Source: Piscinibacter sp. (GTDB lineage: Bacteria > Pseudomonadota > Gammaproteobacteria > Burkholderiales > Burkholderiaceae_C). Taken from it: DNA of 64,000 nucleotides. Below, one piece after another: positions 7,108 through 15,604 of the stretch. The stretch is taken from positions 1-64,000 of the forward strand of contig JAGOAS010000015.1 in the NCBI GenBank assembly GCA_017983795.1, given 5' to 3'. The position numbers and the translations under genes are program-made. The notes under the pieces were generated by a model, which worked only from the letters and a program-made list of their open reading frames with translations, had not been told where the DNA came from and ran no database searches. Within the stretch, counting starts at the first letter, position 1, and every line of letters begins with the position of its first letter.

Positions 7108-9189
7108 ATGCGCCGCGTTCGAGGTCCCGTCTTTCCGCTCTTGCGCCACCCCGTGCCGCCGCTGTCGGCGAGCGGCCGGGTGCTGGTCGCCGTGTTGTTC
7201 GCGATCTGGGCCTTCGCCCTCAGCGTGGCCTGGTCGCCGGCCCTCGCCGACGACGGCGAGGCCTTGAAGGCCGAAGGGCCGTACTTCGCCGTCGCCGGTG
7301 ATCCGTCGCTCGACGCGCTGCCGCTGAAGTCGACCAAGGTCGACGTGCGCCTGGCCGGCGTGATCGCCGACGTCACCGTCACGCAGCGCTACACCAACGA
7401 AGGCCAGCGCCCCATCGAGGCGCGCTACGTCTTCCCGGGTTCGACGCACGCCGCGGTGCATGCGATGCAGGTGCGCCTGGGCGGCCGCGTGCTGCACGCG
7501 CAGATCGAGGAGAAGCAGCGCGCGCGCATCCGCCACGAGACCGCCAGGCGCGAGGGCAAGACCAGCGCGCTGCTCGAGCAGGAGCGCCCCAACGTCTTCC
7601 AGATGAACGTGGCCAACATCCTGCCCGGCGACGACGTGCAGGTGGAGCTGCACTACACCGAACTGGTCGTGCCCACCGAGGGCCGCTACGAGTTCGTCTT
7701 CCCCACCGTGGTCGGCCCGCGCTACCACCGCAGCGCGAGCGCCGGCGGCACGAGCAGATTCCCGGCCACCGCGCATCTGAAGGAAGGCGAGGCCTCGCGC
7801 TCGGCTTTCGACCTGCACGTGCACTTCGCCTCGCCGCTGCCGGTGAGCGAGCTGCGCTCGGCCACACATGGCATCGAGGTCAGCGGCGAAGGCACGGGCG
7901 CGGCCGAGGTGGAACTCGTCGATGCTGGCGCGCGCAACGACCGCGACTTCATCCTCACGTACCGCCTCGCCGGCGAGCGCACCGCCACCGGGCTGACGCT
8001 GTTCCGGGGTGACGGTTCGGCCGGCGCGGAGAACTTCTTCCTCGCGGTGGTCGAGCCGCCCAAGGCCATCGCGCCCGCGCAGATCAACCCGCGCGAATAC
8101 GTCTTCGTGGTCGACATCTCCGGCTCCATGCACGGCCAGCCGCTGGCCACCGCCAAGGCGTTGCTGCGCAACCTGATCGGCAACCTGCGCCAGAGCGACA
8201 GCTTCAACGTGCTGCTCTTCTCCGGCAGCAGCCAGATGCTCAGCGCCGCGCCGGTGCCGGCCACGCGCGTCAACATCGAACGCGCCATCGCGGTGATCGA
8301 CCAGGCGCGCGGCGGCGGCTCCACCGAGATCGTGCCGGCGCTCAAGCGCATCGCCGCGCTGCCCAAGGCGGCCGACGTGGCGCGCAGCGTGATCGTCGTC
8401 ACCGACGGCTACGTGACGGTGGAGAACGAGGTCTTCGCGCTGGTGCGCCGCAACCTCGGCAACAGCAACGTATTCGCCTTCGGCATCGGCAGCTCGGTGA
8501 ACCGCCACCTCATCGAAGGCATCGCGCGCGCCGGCCAGGGCGAGCCCTTCATCGTGACCAAGCCCGAGCTCGCCGCCGCGCAGGCCGAGCGCCTGCGCAA
8601 GATGATCGATTCGCCGGTGCTGACCCACCTGCAGGCGCGCTTCGACGGCCTGGAGGTCTACGACCTCGAGCCCGCTTCGCTGACGGCGCTGCCCGACGTG
8701 CTCGGCGGCCGTCCCGTGGTGATCCAGGGCAAGTGGCGCGGCGAGCCGCGCGGCCAGCTGGTGCTCGAAGGCCGTGCGGCGCAGGGCTCGCATGTCGACG
8801 TGGTGCCGGTGGCCGCGCCCGACGTGCAGGCCGGCGCGCTGCGCCAGCTGTGGGCGCGCAGCCGCATCCAGCAGCTCTCCGACCAGGAGGCGCTGGAAGG
8901 CGGCAGCGGCCAGCGCGAGGCCATCACCGCGCTGGGCCTGCGCTACAGCCTGCTCACGCAATACACCAGCTTCATCGCCGTCGACGAAATCGTGCGCACC
9001 AGCGAGGCCGCCGTGCCGGTGAACCAGCCGCTGCCGCTGCCGCAGGGCGTGAGCAATCTCGCCGTGGGTGGTGACGGTGGCGAGGTGGGTGCGGCGGTGC
9101 CCAGCACGCCCGAGCCGGGCGCGTGGCTGTCGCTGCTGGTGGTGCTCGCGCTGGTGGGCGCGGCGCTGGCCAAGCGGAGCAACTGGTGA
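7108..9189 (+). CDS. VIT and von Willebrand A domain protein with PEP-CTERM-type sorting tail
   Basis: A 693-residue exported protein; start 7108 is chosen because an AGGAG site lies just upstream and the signal sequence follows. Order: signal/membrane helix (about 25-47), VIT domain (about 65-195), and a VWA domain (about 330-500) with a perfect metal-ion site D336-x-S338-x-S340 in VVDISGSM. A C-terminal region contains LWARSRIQQLSDQEAL. The last 28 residues form an exosortase signal: STPEP (PEP at 668-670), a hydrophobic helix, then KRSNW. The next gene, overlapping by 4 bases, is an exosortase, so this is probably its dedicated substrate. Function is presumably a surface-displayed adhesive or protein-binding protein. 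Confidence 0.92.
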   Translation: MRRVRGPVFPLLRHPVPPLSASGRVLVAVLFAIWAFALSVAWSPALADDGEALKAEGPYFAVAGDPSLDALPLKSTKVDVRLAGVIADVTVTQRYTNEGQRPIEARYVFPGSTHAAVHAMQVRLGGRVLHAQIEEKQRARIRHETARREGKTSALLEQERPNVFQMNVANILPGDDVQVELHYTELVVPTEGRYEFVFPTVVGPRYHRSASAGGTSRFPATAHLKEGEASRSAFDLHVHFASPLPVSELRSATHGIEVSGEGTGAAEVELVDAGARNDRDFILTYRLAGERTATGLTLFRGDGSAGAENFFLAVVEPPKAIAPAQINPREYVFVVDISGSMHGQPLATAKALLRNLIGNLRQSDSFNVLLFSGSSQMLSAAPVPATRVNIERAIAVIDQARGGGSTEIVPALKRIAALPKAADVARSVIVVTDGYVTVENEVFALVRRNLGNSNVFAFGIGSSVNRHLIEGIARAGQGEPFIVTKPELAAAQAERLRKMIDSPVLTHLQARFDGLEVYDLEPASLTALPDVLGGRPVVIQGKWRGEPRGQLVLEGRAAQGSHVDVVPVAAPDVQAGALRQLWARSRIQQLSDQEALEGGSGQREAITALGLRYSLLTQYTSFIAVDEIVRTSEAAVPVNQPLPLPQGVSNLAVGGDGGEVGAAVPSTPEPGAWLSLLVVLALVGAALAKRSNW

Positions 9190-10019
9190 GCAGCGCCGTC
9201 GTCTCGACCATCGCCTGCCGGCCCACCCATCTGGCGCCGGCCGGCTGGCTGGCCCTGCAGGCGGCTGCGCTGTGGCCGCACGGCGCGTGGATGGCGGCGC
9301 GCGTGCAGGACGGCTCCGACGCACCGCTCGGCCTGGCCGCACTGGCCGCGCTGCTGATGCTGCTGGGCTTGCGCCGCCACACGCTGCGCATCGCACCGCA
9401 CACCGGCTGGCTGGCCGCGGGCGTGGCGCTCACGCTGCTGTCCAACGCCGCGCTGCTGGTCGCGCCGCCGCTGGCCTGCGCGCTGCTCGCCGCGCTGGCG
9501 CTCGGAGCGGCACTGATGGCCTGGCTGCCCACCGACGCGCCGCGCGCCGCGCTGGCCGGCCTGGTGCTGCTCGCGCTGCCCTGGATCGCTTCGCTGCAGT
9601 ACTACGGCGGCTACCCGCTGCGCGTGGTCACCGCGCAGGCCAGTGCGTGGCTGCTGCAGCTCGCCGGCCTCGCTGCCGAGCGCAGCGGCACCGCCATGCT
9701 GGTGCAGGGGCAGCTGGTGATCGTCGACGCGCCCTGCTCGGGCGTGCAGATGGCCTGGATGGCCTGGTTCTGCGCCTGCGCGGTGGCAGGGCTGCTCGCG
9801 CTGCGCGACGGCGTGTTCCTGCGCCGCCTGCCGTGGATCGGCGCGATCGTGCTCGCCGGCAACGTGCTGCGCAACAGCCTGCTGGTGGCGCTCGAAGCGC
9901 GCCCGCAGGGGCTCGCCGCTTCGATGCACGAAGGCATCGGCCTGATCGCGCTGGCGCTGGTGTGCGCCGCGGTGGTCGCGGTGATGACACGAGGAGTGCG
10001 GCATGAAGCGCGCTGCTGA
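9186..10019 (+). CDS. Exosortase, dedicated type (possibly XrtQ class)
   Basis: A 277-residue polytopic membrane protein. The GTG start at 9186 overlaps the VIT/VWA stop (GTGA). About eight hydrophobic helices enclose the exosortase active-site triad: C184 in DAPCSGVQM, R229 in GNVLRNSLLV and H248 in MHEGIGL. Exosortases process C-terminal PEP-CTERM tails in the inner membrane by a transpeptidase-like mechanism. The immediate neighbour carries such a tail, and no other PEP-CTERM protein was found in the window. No EPS biosynthesis genes adjoin it, unlike EpsH-type exosortases. The exact class name needs a profile search. Confidence 0.88.
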   Translation: MSSAVVSTIACRPTHLAPAGWLALQAAALWPHGAWMAARVQDGSDAPLGLAALAALLMLLGLRRHTLRIAPHTGWLAAGVALTLLSNAALLVAPPLACALLAALALGAALMAWLPTDAPRAALAGLVLLALPWIASLQYYGGYPLRVVTAQASAWLLQLAGLAAERSGTAMLVQGQLVIVDAPCSGVQMAWMAWFCACAVAGLLALRDGVFLRRLPWIGAIVLAGNVLRNSLLVALEARPQGLAASMHEGIGLIALALVCAAVVAVMTRGVRHEARC

Positions 10020-10539
10020 ACTCTGGCGGCGCCACTGGCCGGCGTTTGCCGTGCTGCTGCTGGCGCTGGCCGCGGCGCTGCCGCTGCTCTCGGCGCCGCG
10101 CGCCGCGCCAGTGGCGCGCCACGTCGAGTGGCCGCGCGAGTGGGAGGGCCGCGCGCTGCGGCCGCTCGCGCTCAGCGAAGTCGAGCAGCGTTTTGCGGCG
10201 CGCTTTCCCGGCGCGATCGCGCGCTTCTCCGATGGCGAGCGCGTGCTGGTGCTGCGCCGCGTCAGCGAGCCGACGCGCATGCTGCACCCGGCCGCCGATT
10301 GTTTTCGCGGCCTGGGCTGGCGCATCCAGCGCACGCAGCTCGAACGCGACGCGCAGCAACGCCTGTGGCGCTGCTTCGAGGCCGAGGGGCGCGATGGCCA
10401 GCGCCTGCGCGTGTGCGAACGCATCGCGGCCGATGACGACGGCAGCTCCTTCGTCGATGCGTCCTCGTGGTTCTGGGCCGCGGCGCTGGGCCGGTCGAAA
10501 GGGCCGTGGCAGGCCGTCACCGTGGTGGAGGCGATGTGA
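10003..10539 (+). CDS. Exosortase-associated EpsI-like protein
   Basis: A 178-residue protein starting at ATG 10003, 17 bases inside the exosortase gene. It has one N-terminal membrane helix (about 12-32), then a periplasmic domain with HPAADCFRGLGWRIQ and a paired Cys in LWRCFEAEGRDGQ. The HPxxDCxRGxGW motif matches the core of EpsI/exosortase-associated proteins, which are often fused to or encoded beside exosortases. Its role in sorting is not established. It may act on the processed product or be a partner subunit. It ends ATGTGA, overlapping the GTG start of the next gene. Confidence 0.75.
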   Translation: MKRAAELWRRHWPAFAVLLLALAAALPLLSAPRAAPVARHVEWPREWEGRALRPLALSEVEQRFAARFPGAIARFSDGERVLVLRRVSEPTRMLHPAADCFRGLGWRIQRTQLERDAQQRLWRCFEAEGRDGQRLRVCERIAADDDGSSFVDASSWFWAAALGRSKGPWQAVTVVEAM

Positions 10540-11798
10540 TCAAGAAGCTGCTCGGATTCCTGGTCGGCGTGCTGCTCGCGCTCGCGCTGGCCGCGACGCT
10601 GCTGGCGACGCTCGCCTGGCACGCGCTCGCGCCGCAGCCGGGCGAGTGGGCCACCGCGCTGCACATCGGCCCCTTCGAGCGCCAGGCCAGCGTGCCCACG
10701 CTGCTGCGCTGGGCCACGCACCCGCTCGCGCTGCCGGCACTCGACGGTCGCCGCATCGCCGGCTGGCGGCTGAGGGCCGAGGGCGCGCATCGCCTCGTCG
10801 CGCGTTGCGCACCCTGCCGCGTGCAGCTGGCCGCGCTGGGCCCGCAGCCCTTGCTGATCGACGAAGCGCGCCTGAGCGTCGAAGTGCGCGGCGCCGACCG
10901 CTACGACGGCACGCTGCGCCTGGGCGCCGGCGAGCGCCCGGCCAGCATCGCCTGGCACGCCGAGCTCGAGCGCGAAGGCCTGGCCGTGCAGGCCGAGTTG
11001 CCACCCACGCCGCTGGCGCGCGTGCTGTCGGCCTTCGCGGCTTCGCTGCCCGAGCTGCAGCGCGCGCAGATCGAGGGCAGCGTGGCCTTGAAGCTCGATG
11101 CGACGCTTGGCGCCGCGGGCTGGCGGGTCACGAAGCTGAAGCCGACGCTGGCGGACGTGAGCGTCGCCGGCCTGGGCACCGAGGCGCTGCGCGATGTCGA
11201 CGTGGCGCAGCGCTGCCGCCCGCAGCCCGCGGGCGGGCGCATCGAGGGCTGGATCCAGAACGCGGTGATCGCCGCCGAAGACCAGCGCTTCTTCGAGCAC
11301 CCGGGCTACGAGCTCGAGGCCTGGGTCACGGTGTTCAAGGCCAACCAGCGCGAGGGCGAGCCGCTGCAGGGCGCCAGCACCATCACCCAGCAGCTCGCCA
11401 AGCTGCTCTACACCGGCGACGAGCGCGACGCCGCGCGCAAGCTGCGCGAGTGGTTGTATGCGGCGGAGATGGAGCGCACGCTCGGCAAGGGCCGCATCCT
11501 GCAGCTCTACCTCGCGCTGCTGCCCTGGGGCGACGGCATCTGCGGCGCCGAAGCCGCGGCGCGCCACCACCTCGGCAAGAGCGCCAGCCAGCTCAAGCCG
11601 CGCGAAGCCGCCTGGCTGGCCAGCCTGCTGATCAACCCCGACCAGCAGCTGCGCCGCTGGAGCAGCGACGAGGCCGCCGCGCGCGAGCGCGCCGCCTGGG
11701 TGCTCAAGGGCATACGCCGGCTGCCGCGCGAGCGCCGCGAGGCCGAGCTCGACGCGCTGGTGAGCTGGCGCCCGCCGGTGGGGCGCGCCGCGCACTGA
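10536..11798 (+). CDS. Monofunctional GT51 peptidoglycan glycosyltransferase in the exosortase operon
   Basis: A 420-residue protein with GTG start 10536 overlapping the EpsI-like stop. An N-terminal membrane helix (about 5-29) is followed by about 200 residues of unassigned periplasmic sequence including a CAPC pair (91-94). The GT51 domain begins near 232: IQNAVIAAEDQRFFEHPG (catalytic Glu E248), QGASTITQQLAK (279-289), and RKLREWLYAAEMERTLGKGRILQLYL. No penicillin-binding transpeptidase domain follows, so it polymerises glycan strands only. Monofunctional MtgA is about 240 residues, so the N-terminal extension is unusual. Tight coupling suggests it works with the exosortase products. Confidence 0.88.
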   Translation: MIKKLLGFLVGVLLALALAATLLATLAWHALAPQPGEWATALHIGPFERQASVPTLLRWATHPLALPALDGRRIAGWRLRAEGAHRLVARCAPCRVQLAALGPQPLLIDEARLSVEVRGADRYDGTLRLGAGERPASIAWHAELEREGLAVQAELPPTPLARVLSAFAASLPELQRAQIEGSVALKLDATLGAAGWRVTKLKPTLADVSVAGLGTEALRDVDVAQRCRPQPAGGRIEGWIQNAVIAAEDQRFFEHPGYELEAWVTVFKANQREGEPLQGASTITQQLAKLLYTGDERDAARKLREWLYAAEMERTLGKGRILQLYLALLPWGDGICGAEAAARHHLGKSASQLKPREAAWLASLLINPDQQLRRWSSDEAAARERAAWVLKGIRRLPRERREAELDALVSWRPPVGRAAH

Positions 11799-11870
11799 GG
11801 GAGTGACGATCGGCCGCGCGTCCGCATAATGCCGCGTGCTAACACCACAAGTCAGCGGAGGACGATGGCG

Positions 11871-13376
11871 ATGAAGGTCGGGAAGCAGTCACTGCGTCGT
11901 GGAGTCTGGGTGGCCTGCCTGGCCTTGTCGGCCTGCGGCGGGGGAGGCGGCGGCGGAGGAGGAGGGGGTGGTGGTGGCGGCGGCGGCGGCCAGGGCACCG
12001 GCACCGCGGCCTTGGCGCAGCAATGCTCGGCCTTCAACCCCTACCGCGCCGACGCGCGCAGCGCCACCACGGCCGGCACGCTGGGTACGGAGAAGAGCTG
12101 GGTGCGCGCCTACTTCGACGAAGCCTATCTCTGGTACAGCGAAGTGCCCGTGGTCGACGCGTCTGCTGCGGCCTACAGCAACGACACCGCGACGGGCTTC
12201 TACACCTCCATCGACGGCTATTTCGAGGCCTTGAAGGTCACGGCCAAGGATCGCTTCAGCTTCACCTACCCCACGAAGGCCTGGGACACGCTGTTCCAGT
12301 CCGGGCAGATGGTGGGCGACGGCATCCAGTGGCACTACGACTCGCCCACGCCGCCGCGCAACATGCGCGTGGTATTCGTGGAGCCCGGCTCGCCCGCGGC
12401 CAGCGCCGGCGTGCAGCGCGGCGACACCCTGGTGTCGGTGAACGGCATCTCGGCCGACGACAGCTCGCCGGCCGGCGTGGCGGTGCTCAACGAGGCCTTG
12501 TTCGGTTCGACCACCAGCGCCTACAGCTACGTGTTCAGCCGTGCCGGCGTGACGCAGAGTGCCAAGTCCATCGCCAAGCTCGCCAACCTCGTCACCGACC
12601 CGGTGCCGCAGACCAGCGTGCTGACCGATTCGAACGGCGCCAAGATCGGCTACCTGCTCTTCAACGACCACATCGCCACGGCCGAGGGCCGCTTGAGCAC
12701 GGCGATCGACGCCCTCAAGGCGCAGAACGTCACCGACCTGGTGCTCGACCTGCGCTACAACGGCGGCGGCTATCTCTACATCGCCAGCGAACTCGCCTAC
12801 ATGATCGCCGGCCCGGCGCGCACCGCCGGCAAGAGCTTCGAGACGCTGCGCTACAACGCCAAGCGCAGCGCGCAGAACGAGAGCACGCCGTTCTACGACA
12901 CCTCCACGCAGAACCAGGCGCTGCCCACGCTCAACCTGGGCCGCGTCTACGTGCTGACCGGCGCGGGCACCTGCTCGGCGAGCGAGTCCATCATCAACAG
13001 CCTGGAGGGCGTGGACGTCACGGTGCAGCGCATCGGCGCCACCACCTGCGGCAAGCCCTACGGCTTCCAGGCGCGCGACAACTGCGGCATCTCCTATTTC
13101 CCCATCGAGTTCCAGGGCGTCAACGCCAAGGGCTGGGGCGACTACGCGAGCGGCTTCACGCCCACCTGCACGGTGGCCGACGATCTGGAGCACCCGCTCG
13201 GCAATCCGGCCGAGGCGCGCCTCGCGGCCGCGCTCACGCTGCGCGCCAGCGGCGCCTGCCCGGCAGGCTCGGAGGCCCGGGCGCAGCCGAGCCGCGTGAC
13301 GGCGGCACTGGACAGCGCCGGCGCGCTGGTCAAGCACCCGGTGCGCGAGAGCGCCTACCGCGGCGGGCGCGAGTGA
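11871..13376 (+). CDS. S41-family C-terminal processing protease lipoprotein with polyglycine linker
   Basis: A 501-residue lipoprotein. Start 11871 is preferred because GGAGGA lies eight bases before it; ATG 11865 is too close. Signal peptide with lipobox LSAC (C22), then 18 consecutive glycines (23-40). A PDZ domain spans about 160-240 (VVFVEPGSPAASAGVQRGDTLVSVNG). The S41 core has DLRYNGGG (293-300), probable catalytic S369 in TCSASES and K395 in CGKPYG. Such proteases clip C-termini in the periplasm. It follows the exosortase operon by 72 bases but looks like its own unit. The polyglycine stretch probably tethers the catalytic body away from the membrane. Confidence 0.9.
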   Translation: MKVGKQSLRRGVWVACLALSACGGGGGGGGGGGGGGGGGGQGTGTAALAQQCSAFNPYRADARSATTAGTLGTEKSWVRAYFDEAYLWYSEVPVVDASAAAYSNDTATGFYTSIDGYFEALKVTAKDRFSFTYPTKAWDTLFQSGQMVGDGIQWHYDSPTPPRNMRVVFVEPGSPAASAGVQRGDTLVSVNGISADDSSPAGVAVLNEALFGSTTSAYSYVFSRAGVTQSAKSIAKLANLVTDPVPQTSVLTDSNGAKIGYLLFNDHIATAEGRLSTAIDALKAQNVTDLVLDLRYNGGGYLYIASELAYMIAGPARTAGKSFETLRYNAKRSAQNESTPFYDTSTQNQALPTLNLGRVYVLTGAGTCSASESIINSLEGVDVTVQRIGATTCGKPYGFQARDNCGISYFPIEFQGVNAKGWGDYASGFTPTCTVADDLEHPLGNPAEARLAAALTLRASGACPAGSEARAQPSRVTAALDSAGALVKHPVRESAYRGGRE

Positions 13377-13401
13377 GGTACCGGCCCGCGCGCTGCTGAG
13401 C

Positions 13402-13417
13402 GCCCCGGGGCCGGGGC
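13402..13417. terminator. GC hairpin between convergent genes
   Basis: GCCCCGGGGCCGGGGC can fold with a five-base GCCCC/GGGGC stem. It lies between the convergent S41 protease gene and the minus-strand gene ending at 13419. There is no T tract, so it is at most a weak or Rho-assisted terminator. Confidence 0.25.
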
Positions 13418-13418
13418 T

Positions 13419-14147
13419 TCACATGCGCTGGCGCGGCAGCGCGGCCAGCGGCAGCGGCCGGCCTTGCAGCCAATCGGCCACCAGCGCGTGCGGGTCGGCG
13501 CCCTGCGTCGCCTGCCACACCCACTCCGGCGCCATCACGCGCGTGCCGCTCGCGCTCGCCGGCAGAGCGCGTGCGATCGCGGCGACCAGCGCCGCCACCT
13601 TGGCGGCGCGCACCGGCTGTTCGCGCTGCGGCACCATCACGCGCAGCTGCGCGAGCACCGCATCGGCCAGGCGCTGCAGGCCGCGGCTGGAAGCCTCGTC
13701 GGGCCGCTGCGCGGTGCGCACGATGGCCACGTGATCGAAGCCGAGCGCGGCCACGGCCTGCTCGTCCAGCGAAGCGAGCCCGGCCTTGAGCGCCTCGGGC
13801 AGCGTGGCGCTCACGTGCGGCATCACGACGAGCAGGTGGCGCACGCCGATGTCGTGCAAGCGCCGCGCGAGCGGCAGCAGCTCGGCCGGCGGCGGTTGCC
13901 AGAACGCCGCCTCGCGGCCGTTGACCTGGCGCGCCGCGTCGAACACCACCACCGCCAGCGGCAGGCGCACCGCGGCCTGCGGCAGCGTGGCCAGCAACTG
14001 CGCATGCAGGCCCGGCGCGGTGGCGTGGAAGTCTTGCGTCACCAGCACGTGCAGCGGCGCGGCCACGCGCGTGCCCAGCAGCGCCTCGAGCACCGCCGAG
14101 CCGAGCGCGCCGCCGCCGCCCGCCAACCAACATCCGTGTTGATGCAT
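13419..14147 (-). CDS. Hypothetical protein with Rossmann-like glycine-rich N-terminus
   Basis: A 242-residue protein. Start ATG 14147 is taken because the glycine-rich GGGGALGSAVLEALL follows within a few residues, and the longer reading frame upstream overlaps the divergent sulfhydrylase gene. The GGGGALGxxVLExLL pattern resembles the nucleotide-binding loop of NAD(P)-binding folds; VRHLLVVMPHVSATLPEALKAGL and LGFDHVAIVRTAQRP look like further Rossmann strands. No catalytic motif is recognised. It is divergent from metY with a 67-base shared promoter region, which may hint at a sulfur-metabolism link, but that is speculation. Confidence 0.65.
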   Translation of the reverse strand: MHQHGCWLAGGGGALGSAVLEALLGTRVAAPLHVLVTQDFHATAPGLHAQLLATLPQAAVRLPLAVVVFDAARQVNGREAAFWQPPPAELLPLARRLHDIGVRHLLVVMPHVSATLPEALKAGLASLDEQAVAALGFDHVAIVRTAQRPDEASSRGLQRLADAVLAQLRVMVPQREQPVRAAKVAALVAAIARALPASASGTRVMAPEWVWQATQGADPHALVADWLQGRPLPLAALPRQRM

Positions 14148-14214
14148 GGGAGGATTCTGAGGCTCCGGCGCCCCTAGACTCGGCGCTTTGCCCAGCCGAA
14201 CCCAGGAGACCCGC

Positions 14215-15507
14215 ATGACCCGCGACAGCAGCCAATGGCGTTTCGAGACCAAGTCCGTGCACGCCGGCTACACGCCCGAGCCCACCACGCATGCCGTGGC
14301 GGTGCCGCTGTACCAGACCGTGGCCTATTCCTTCGACAGCGCGCAGCACGGCGCCGACCTGTTCGACCTGAAGGTGGCGGGCAACATCTACACGCGCATC
14401 ATGAACCCGACGCAGGCGGTGCTGGAGGAGCGCATCGCCGCGCTCGAAGGCGGCATCGCGGCGCTGGCGCTGGCCTCGGGCCAGGCGGCCATCACCTACG
14501 CGATCCAGACCATCACCGAGGCGGGCGACAACATCGTCGCCAGCAGCGCGCTCTATGGCGGCACCTACAACCTGTTCGCGCACACGCTGCCGCAGTACGG
14601 CATCCAGGCGCGCTTCGCCGACTACCGCGACCCGAAGAGCTTCGAGCCGCTGATCGACGCGCGCACCAAGGCGGTGTTCGTCGAATCGCTCGGCAACCCG
14701 CAGGGCAACATCACCGACATCGCCGCCATCGCGGCCATCGCGCACCAGCATGGCGTGCCGCTGATCGTCGACAACACCGTGCCCAGCCCGTACCTGTGCC
14801 GGCCCTTCGAGCACGGCGCCGACATCGTCGTGCACTCGCTCACCAAATACCTCGGCGGCCATGGCACCAGCATCGGCGGCGCGATCGTCGACAGCGGCAA
14901 GTTCCCTTGGGGCGAGCACAAGGCGCGCTTCAAGCGCCTCAACGAACCCGACGTCAGCTACCACGGCGTGGTCTATACCGAGGCGCTCGGCGCGGCGGCC
15001 TACATCGGCCGCGCGCGCGTGGTGCCGCTGCGCAACATGGGCGCGGCCATCTCGCCCTTCAACGCCTGGCAGATCCTGCAGGGCGTGGAGACGCTGGCGC
15101 TGCGCATGGACCGCATCTGCGAGAACACGCTGGCCGTGGCGCGGCACCTGAAGGCGCATCCCAAGGTGGCCTGGGTCAACTACGCCGGCCTGGAAGACCA
15201 CCCCGACCACGCCCTCGTGAAGAAGCTGATGGGCGGACGCGCCTCCGGGCTGCTGACCTTCGGCGTGAAGAGCGGGCGCGCCGGCGGCGAGCGCTTCCTC
15301 GACGCGCTGCAGCTGTTCACGCGGCTCGTGAACATCGGCGATACCAAGTCGCTCGCCACGCACCCGGCCTCGACCACGCACCGCCAGCTCTCGCCCGAGG
15401 AATTGAAGAAGGCCGGCGTCAGCGAGGAGACGGTGCGCCTGTGCGTGGGCATCGAGCACATCGACGACCTGCGCGCCGATCTGGATGCGGCGCTGGCGCA
15501 GGCCTGA
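14215..15507 (+). CDS. metY: O-acetylhomoserine sulfhydrylase-type PLP enzyme
   Basis: A 430-residue Cys/Met-metabolism PLP enzyme starting at ATG 14215 after CCAGGAG. These enzymes join sulfide to O-acetyl- or O-succinyl-homoserine to give homocysteine in the cytoplasm. It shows FETKSVHAGYTPE at the N-terminus, the cofactor-binding SGQAA and SSALYGGTYNLF segments, D186 in LIVDNTVPSPY, the Schiff-base lysine K211 in VVHSLTKYLGGHG, and the substrate loop LATHPASTTHRQL. Length and motifs match MetY, which is longer than MetB/MetC (about 380-400). Substrate preference (acetyl or succinyl) cannot be read from sequence alone. Confidence 0.92.
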   Translation: MTRDSSQWRFETKSVHAGYTPEPTTHAVAVPLYQTVAYSFDSAQHGADLFDLKVAGNIYTRIMNPTQAVLEERIAALEGGIAALALASGQAAITYAIQTITEAGDNIVASSALYGGTYNLFAHTLPQYGIQARFADYRDPKSFEPLIDARTKAVFVESLGNPQGNITDIAAIAAIAHQHGVPLIVDNTVPSPYLCRPFEHGADIVVHSLTKYLGGHGTSIGGAIVDSGKFPWGEHKARFKRLNEPDVSYHGVVYTEALGAAAYIGRARVVPLRNMGAAISPFNAWQILQGVETLALRMDRICENTLAVARHLKAHPKVAWVNYAGLEDHPDHALVKKLMGGRASGLLTFGVKSGRAGGERFLDALQLFTRLVNIGDTKSLATHPASTTHRQLSPEELKKAGVSEETVRLCVGIEHIDDLRADLDAALAQA

Positions 15508-15544
15508 CGAACGCCGGGCGAATGCCTGATTGAAATCCGCGGCG

Positions 15545-15566
15545 GCGCTCCCACATCGTGGGGCGC
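15545..15566 (+). terminator. Hairpin after metY
   Basis: GCGCTCCCAC-ATC-GTGGGGCGC forms a stem of about nine pairs with one bulged T and a three-base loop, 38 bases after the metY stop and 39 before lemA. No T run follows, so termination strength is doubtful. Confidence 0.35.
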
Positions 15567-15604
15567 GGGGTACCATCGCCGCGCTTCACTGGGGAGAACC
15601 AAGC

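Noticed and set aside
8943-11795. Open frame of 950 codons on the minus strand
   Set aside because: It is antisense to the exosortase operon. Residue composition is repetitive with no domain, whereas the plus strand encodes coherent families.
11865-11867. ATG at 11865 as start of the S41 lipoprotein
   Set aside because: The GGAGGA site is only two bases away. ATG 11871 has normal spacing and yields a standard lipoprotein signal.
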